From Alnus glutinosa (taxonomy: Eukaryota > Streptophyta > Magnoliopsida > Fagales > Betulaceae): DNA of 64,000 nucleotides. The notes under the pieces were generated by a model. The model did no database searches. It had not been told where the DNA came from and saw nothing but the letters and a program-made list of their open reading frames with translations. The first letter of the stretch is position 1. Every line of letters starts with the position of its first letter. The position numbers and the translations under genes were made by a program. This document shows, piece by piece, positions 58,547-64,000 of the stretch. The stretch spans positions 50,117,654 through 50,181,653 of the forward strand of contig NC_084886.1 of assembly GCF_958979055.1 (NCBI RefSeq), given 5' to 3'.

Positions 58547-60885
58547 TCATAAACAAGCATAAACGTACTGAATTCCTTTAAGTCATTTTAAAACTCACAA
58601 AACGCAGTCAATGAACTGATTAATTAAACAACTAATCTTCCAACAAGTGTTCCTTCATTCTACTCCAGCGTTATTTTCGGTTTGTTTGTTCGTTTCCATT
58701 TCGCATTCAATGGAAGCTGGGTTGGTAGTTGAGATGAGAACACAATTTTTGGCCATAGCCTTCCGTGTATACATAGCCATTCATATATACCAAGTCTTCA
58801 ACTTCACACTGCAACTCTACACCGCTTGGTCGGTTTGGTTTCCTACGTACCCGTCAATGATCACGTGGCAAATTAAAGCTCCCAATAAGTAATTTTAGAA
58901 GACCCGTTTTTACTCTACAATCTTGAGTGACATTTCAACCGACCCCGTTAATCATTCTTGTTGTGACTAACACGTACCATTATGACATAGTCATGAGATA
59001 ACAATATTATGGTTTATAATATTACTTAATTTTGACTAGTCTTTTTAATGGTATCAGAACAAACCGGTAAAAACACTGCATGGTGTGGCTCTGACAAAGC
59101 TGTATAAAACGTTGACATGACTCACAAGCACGTATTCTATGAAACTCTTGCAGTTATTTTTATTGTAACTTATCTTAGAATAGTCGTAGTTTAATTAAAT
59201 AAAAATAGTTAGAGCTATCCTTCTAAGTCGAGATCCTTTTAATTATTACTGCCGTATGAGTTGATCTCAAAGTCTTTTTGTTTGAGTTGTGGAGTACTAT
59301 TCATGTAGTCGCCTATTTAATGGGTTATCAATTAATAAAGATAAAAGTATAATTAATCAAAAATTTTGTGTTTGAAAATATTTAGTTTTCTCAGAATCTA
59401 AAAGGTCTAAGTTCTCTCAAAATTTAAGGTTTAGATTCTCTCGTAACCTAAAAATTTATTCCCCCGTCACCTAAAAGTTTATCCCTTTAGAAGGTTCGAA
59501 ATTAACTAATATTATTAAAATGATAATTACACAAATAGGACTAAGCTAGGCTTCCCGTGAATCGTTTCGCGTACCTTTCGATTAAGCTCAAACTCTCAAG
59601 CCAACCATCACCCATGACCACAGAAAAGAAGGGCCGGCGGAAAAGTAAAAAAAATGAAAAAGAAGAAGATAAACAAATTAATAATTAAACATATATTATT
59701 ATAAATATCCCAACAATATAAACAAGACCAGAAGCGATATATTCAAAGAGAGGTTTACAAGGTGACTCTTAAAGCTCAACGGCAAATCTGTCCCTACTGG
59801 TTCAACGGCAGATCCGAGCAACAAAAGTAATCAAAGAATTGAAAAGGCACCAACGTTAACACATGTTACACATATATGATATATGCAGAAAACTTCAACG
59901 TATATATATAACTGGTCTATATATACTGCATGGAAAATAAAATGAAAACGCGTTGTTCACATATTAAGTTGACCATACGATGCGTACAACTATGTCTCAT
60001 CCTGCCACTAAACAGGCTGGTCAAACAGGCTGTGACCATATATGATCACAGCCCTTATGATAATCGCAGGATTAATTGAATTAATTCTAGCTTGACAAAA
60101 TATCAGCTAAAAAATACGATATCTTTATTAAATATATACTGCTTGATATATCATGTTTTTTTTTTTTTTTTTTTTTATTTATTTTATTAAAGCGGCACGA
60201 TCAGGATTAATTAATCTTTATATTGAACATTGGCAAACAATTTTGACCAGCAGGAGCATCGTATATCGTTGGATTTCAACCCAATGCCTGGAACCATTGC
60301 TTGAGAATACCACGGAAATTTCTATAATAATAATAATTATAATAATAATAATAATAAATACTATTTAAATTCACATAATTTTAAGTGATTTGATCATAAC
60401 AAGTTGAAGAAAAACTTTAGTTAGGGGAGATATTAATGCAATATTTAATTCGGTAAAACGTTGAAAATTGAGTGTTTGTGAGGGGGATGTACTTATAATA
60501 TTTATTAAAAGCAATAAATAAAACTGATAAACAAAGTTAAAGATCTAATTGAACCTCATATTTGTACTCCCCTCTTAACTACCATTATTGTGGGATAAAG
60601 TTTTTATTCAAATTAAATTGAAATCATTCTATTAAATCCATACATGTTTTTTAAAACACATATTAATTTAATAATATTTTTTTAAAAAAGAAATCCCCCC
60701 GATTAAAGAAAAAACTTTATCCTTTATAAAACTGTTGGTAGATTTGAATTAAATCGTCAAGATAAATGCAATTTACAATTGGCCCACGGTGGCTGTTATG
60801 AATAATCTTAGTCCAATCAACGGCTTCACCCACAAATACCCACAGCTGACCGTCACATTAGCTTCACTCTCCAACTTTCAAAAGC
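58547..60885. other. Gene-free region upstream of the CRK gene
   Basis: AT-rich. A T-run lies at 60154-60176, an (ATA/TAA) tract at 60324-60356, and ATATAT words near 59900. No exon recognised. The last few hundred bases are the CRK promoter. Confidence 0.5.
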
Positions 60886-60894
60886 TTTATAAAA
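60886..60894 (+). promoter_or_regulatory. TATA box of the CRK gene
   Basis: TTTATAAAA lies about 140 bp before the start codon at 61034, predicting transcription initiation near 60920 and a CT-rich leader of about 110 bp. Confidence 0.6.
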
Positions 60895-61033
60895 CGGCAT
60901 CATTTTCAATATCCAGCACCTATCTCAGTCTCTCACGACCGCCGGCGTAAACTTGTGAACGCTCTTCCTTACGTTTCAGCCGTCTGATGATTTGACTTCC
61001 ACTGGTCAAAGCTCTAAAACCCCGAGATCAACG

Positions 61034-64000
61034 ATGGGCCATTGCTGCAGCAAGAACGTCTCCGTCGTCGACAACGACGGGAACACCGGCTCCGGCGACC
61101 CTTCCGCGGAGACTGCGGCAACATTACCAATATCCTCCAACTCCGTCTCCGGCAATACCCGCTCCGGGAAGGCCACGCCGGCGCACTCCTTCTCTGCCAG
61201 CCCCTTCCAGAGCCCGCTCCCGGCAGGAGTGGCCCCGTCGCCGGCGAGGACGCCGGGGAGGAAATTCCGGTGGCCGCTGCCACCTCCCTCTCCGGCGAAG
61301 CCGATCATGGCGATTCTCCGGCGGAGAGGTCAGGAGAGGCCGCCGGATGGTCCGACGCCGATACCGGAGGAGAATGGGGAAGGGGAGCGAGAGGGAGGGC
61401 TCGATAAGAGCTTCGGGTACGCGAAGAACATTGGGGCAAAGTTCGAGCTTGGGAAAGAGGTGGGTCGAGGGCATTTTGGTCACACCTGTTGGGCAAAGGG
61501 CAAGAAAGGAGAGCTTAAAGGGAAGGCCGTGGCTGTGAAAATCGTATCTAAAGCTAAGGTGTGTGTGGGTATGTGTTTGTATAGTTTTCTATACTTTAGT
61601 TGAAGTGGGTTTTTAGTAAATTAGTAACTTAAGCTAGTTTTTGTTAAATTTCGTTTGAGTTTAGTGCAAAGTTGGGAAGGTGAAGGTTTATTTAAAATTT
61701 GATTCTTTCATACTTCACTGGAGTTGGGTTGTAATCGAATTTAAAACTGAAATTGGTTTATGATTGGATTTGAAATTTGAAGACGAGACAAAAGACATGA
61801 AAGCTGAGGTGATACTCGGTTATTTAAGCTAGCTTCTATTAGGCTTATTTGGTCCAGGGAAAAGCTGGGCAAGTGAATGTTCAGTTAAATTTGATTAATT
61901 TGTTGGGCTGTGATTCAATTTCAAAATTGATGTTGGGTCGACAATAAATTTGGAAACTATAAGATTATCGGGTCTCATCCAAAAAAATGTTTTTGGGTCT
62001 CTAGTTTACCAGTCATATCGTAATTTGGAAAGATTTCTCCTTAATTAGGGTCTCTGGATGTCGTTTACTCGGCTCATGTGCTTTAACTGGTTTCCTTAAT
62101 TAGCGCAAAAAAACTTGAACTAGTTGGACAACAAGTTATGCCTCTTCATTGCTTTTCACAGGGTGGAAAGTTAATGTGGTTCAGTAGTATGACAGATGCA
62201 GCCATTTTTTAGTTGCTGCTGCTGCGCCATGTTCTTGAGGATGAGTTGGCATGCGGTTTGGAGGTATTCTGAAGTTATTAGAGCCTCATACCAGATTGAG
62301 TGAAGTAAAAGATGCACAGATAACCAAAGGAAGTTGTTTTTAGGTAGTGCATGGGATGAGCCAAAGATGATTGACATTTGACGCAGTCAGACCTAGGAAC
62401 AACTGAACAAGTATGAAAAACATGAGTTGATTGACAAAGCTTTCCTTCTTTATGAGAAGTGGCAAGTATATTAGACCTTTGATGTTGGTTCAAACTAAGA
62501 AAGCGGTGAACACCACTCCCATAGACTGATGACAAGATATGATGTTAATTCAAGTTGCGCGTTTTGAGTCTTGGAAACAGGGTATTAGGAGCTCAGTTTT
62601 GATTTAGGGTATTATTTTAGTATGAGTATTTAATTGGTCTCCGTAATGACTGTGGGATTAAAATTACATAGATTCATATCTTTCTTCTGCTTTCCAATGT
62701 TAGCCTCTGCATCCTTTATGGAAGATTATGTGAAAAAGATACTCTGATTTAAGTTGCTTCATTGACTCACTTTTCAATTATAAGCTAAGATTAATTTGGA
62801 CTCTAGTTCCAAGTTTTAATGGGACAAAATAAGGATTATCAGCTGGAAGGAGGCTATCGATCAATTTCAACTTTATGTGCTAGGGGTGGTTGTAGCTGCT
62901 TTCTCTTACTTTTGAGCAGAGTGCTTCTTTGAATAATACATCTTATGTCTAATATTAATTCTCAGCAGCTTTTTTTTTAATCAAATTTCCTACTATTCTT
63001 ATTCTTGTGTTGTTGTAGGTGACACAATTTTGTTCACATTTACTGCTTCATGAAAATAAATTGATTTATAAAGTTGATGCCTCTAGGTTTTGTTGGTCTT
63101 TGGTAATTAACAGTGTTATGTGGCAGATGACAACAGCAATAGCAGTTGAAGATGTTCGTAGGGAAGTGAAAATATTAAAAGCCTTATCTGGGCATAACAA
63201 TCTGGTCAAATTTCATGATTCGTTTGAGGATGCCAATAACGTCTACATAGTTATGGAGTATGTGTATCCTTGTTGAAGTCTCATTCTAAGAAGAATTATC
63301 TCTTGGTGGCAGTTATTTACTTTGTGTTTGATTATGTGAGGAACGATGATAAACTTTTGCCTAGAATGCAAAATATTTTTAATACCATTCATTGGATATA
63401 AAATATATAGATAGGTTAATCTAGGCGTACTTTTTTATATTTGTTGACCTTTGATTGTTCTGAAGGATTTCGATTTTCTTTTCCCTTTCAGATTGTGTGA
63501 GGGTGGAGAACTACTGGACAGAATTCTGTCTAGGTAAATATGGATGAGTTTATTTTGTTTGTACTAAAAATCTTATTCCTAATCATGGTGATTTTAAGTC
63601 CTACTTTTGTTTTCTATGAGTTTAATTTGATTGTAGTCCTCATGAATTGTTACTATCCTTTAATGTAGAGGTGGAAGATACACGGAGGAAGATGCTAAAA
63701 AAATTGTGGTTCAAATTGTAAGCGTAGTTGCCTTTTGTCATCTTCAAGGTGTTGTCCATCGTGATCTAAAGCCAGAGGTATCGCATTGCCAACGAACTAA
63801 TAATCTTTCTCCAATTTACTACTACTCTTGCAATCGGAATGAATTGGCTGTGCCCATGCCCATGCATGTTGTTTTCTTTTTTGTGTTTTTAGTTATTGTT
63901 CCGAATTCCAATTAATAACTCTATATGTGCTGACTGCTTGACAGAATTTTCTTTTTGTCACAAAAGATGAGAATGCTCCAATGAAGGCTATCGATTTTGG
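61034..64000 (+). CDS. CDPK-related kinase (CRK4-like), 5' part, cut by the window edge
   Basis: Five exons are visible: 61034-61558, 63127-63257, 63492-63533, 63669-63777 and 63945 to the edge, giving 288 residues in frame. MGHCC at the start is an N-myristoylation and palmitoylation signal. Residues 40-110 are Pro/Ser/Arg-rich with the CRK signature [20 protein letters not shown]. The kinase domain has the P-loop GRGHFG (144-149), catalytic-site lysine VAVK (Lys169), HRDLKPE (catalytic Asp265) and the DFG motif (Asp286) at the very edge. CRKs are Ser/Thr kinases with a degenerate EF-hand-like C-terminus, which lies outside the window. The N-terminal pattern ([24 protein letters not shown]) is closest to CRK4 of Arabidopsis as I remember it. 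The start is the first in-frame ATG after the TATA box. Confidence 0.94.

Noticed and set aside
61006-61496. Several long open frames overlapping CRK exon 1 in other frames on both strands
   Set aside because: Exon 1 is very GC-rich, which removes stops in all frames. Only the MGHCC frame continues correctly through the kinase exons.

Overview
The window is nuclear DNA of a dicot, probably a woody rosid. The evidence is intron-containing genes with GT-AG splice sites, plant-only families (IQD, GRF, GIF, PADRE/DUF4228, CDPK-related kinase), an AT-rich background full of microsatellites, and many small plant-type transposons. I cannot name the species. The exon models below were built by hand from reading frames, splice sites and family motifs, and every junction keeps the frame.

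Genes in order: a PADRE/DUF4228 protein with an N-myristoylation signal (9122-9622, +); an IQD calmodulin-binding protein of 504 aa in five exons (14575-16619, +); a growth-regulating factor of 560 aa in four exons with an intact miR396 site (19585-22128, -); a 72-aa small membrane protein in two exons (30782-33056, -); a GRF-interacting factor (SSXT/SNH family) of 182 aa in four exons (33535-37178, +), head-to-head with the small membrane gene; an 880-aa coiled-coil protein in 15 exons with a conserved C-terminal module (39924-47831, -); and the 5' half of a CRK4-like CDPK-related kinase cut by the right edge (61034-64000, +). The GRF and the GIF are known physical partners, since the GRF QLQ domain binds the GIF SNH domain. 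Finding both within about 18 kb is the most notable gene-level observation.

The space between and inside genes is a layered record of transposition. Several elements can be delimited to the base by target-site duplications (TSDs): a 903-bp Mutator-like element (9-bp TSD), a 5'-truncated LINE (13 bp), a 982-bp poly(A) retroelement without reverse transcriptase (17 bp), a tRNA-derived SINE (15 bp) and two hAT-like elements (8 bp). There are also two probable solo LTRs inside introns and several fold-back MITEs. The 52.5-58.5 kb block holds a TIR element of about 3.2 kb with two hAT-like insertions nested in it. One of those has a sister copy in the opposite orientation 2.4 kb away, and both copies carry the same fragment that looks captured from a host gene.

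I found no rRNA, functional tRNA, CRISPR or organellar DNA. No wholly new system is evident. The best leads are the GRF-GIF linkage, the paired gene-capturing hAT elements, the RT-less poly(A) element, and the uncharacterised coiled-coil protein.
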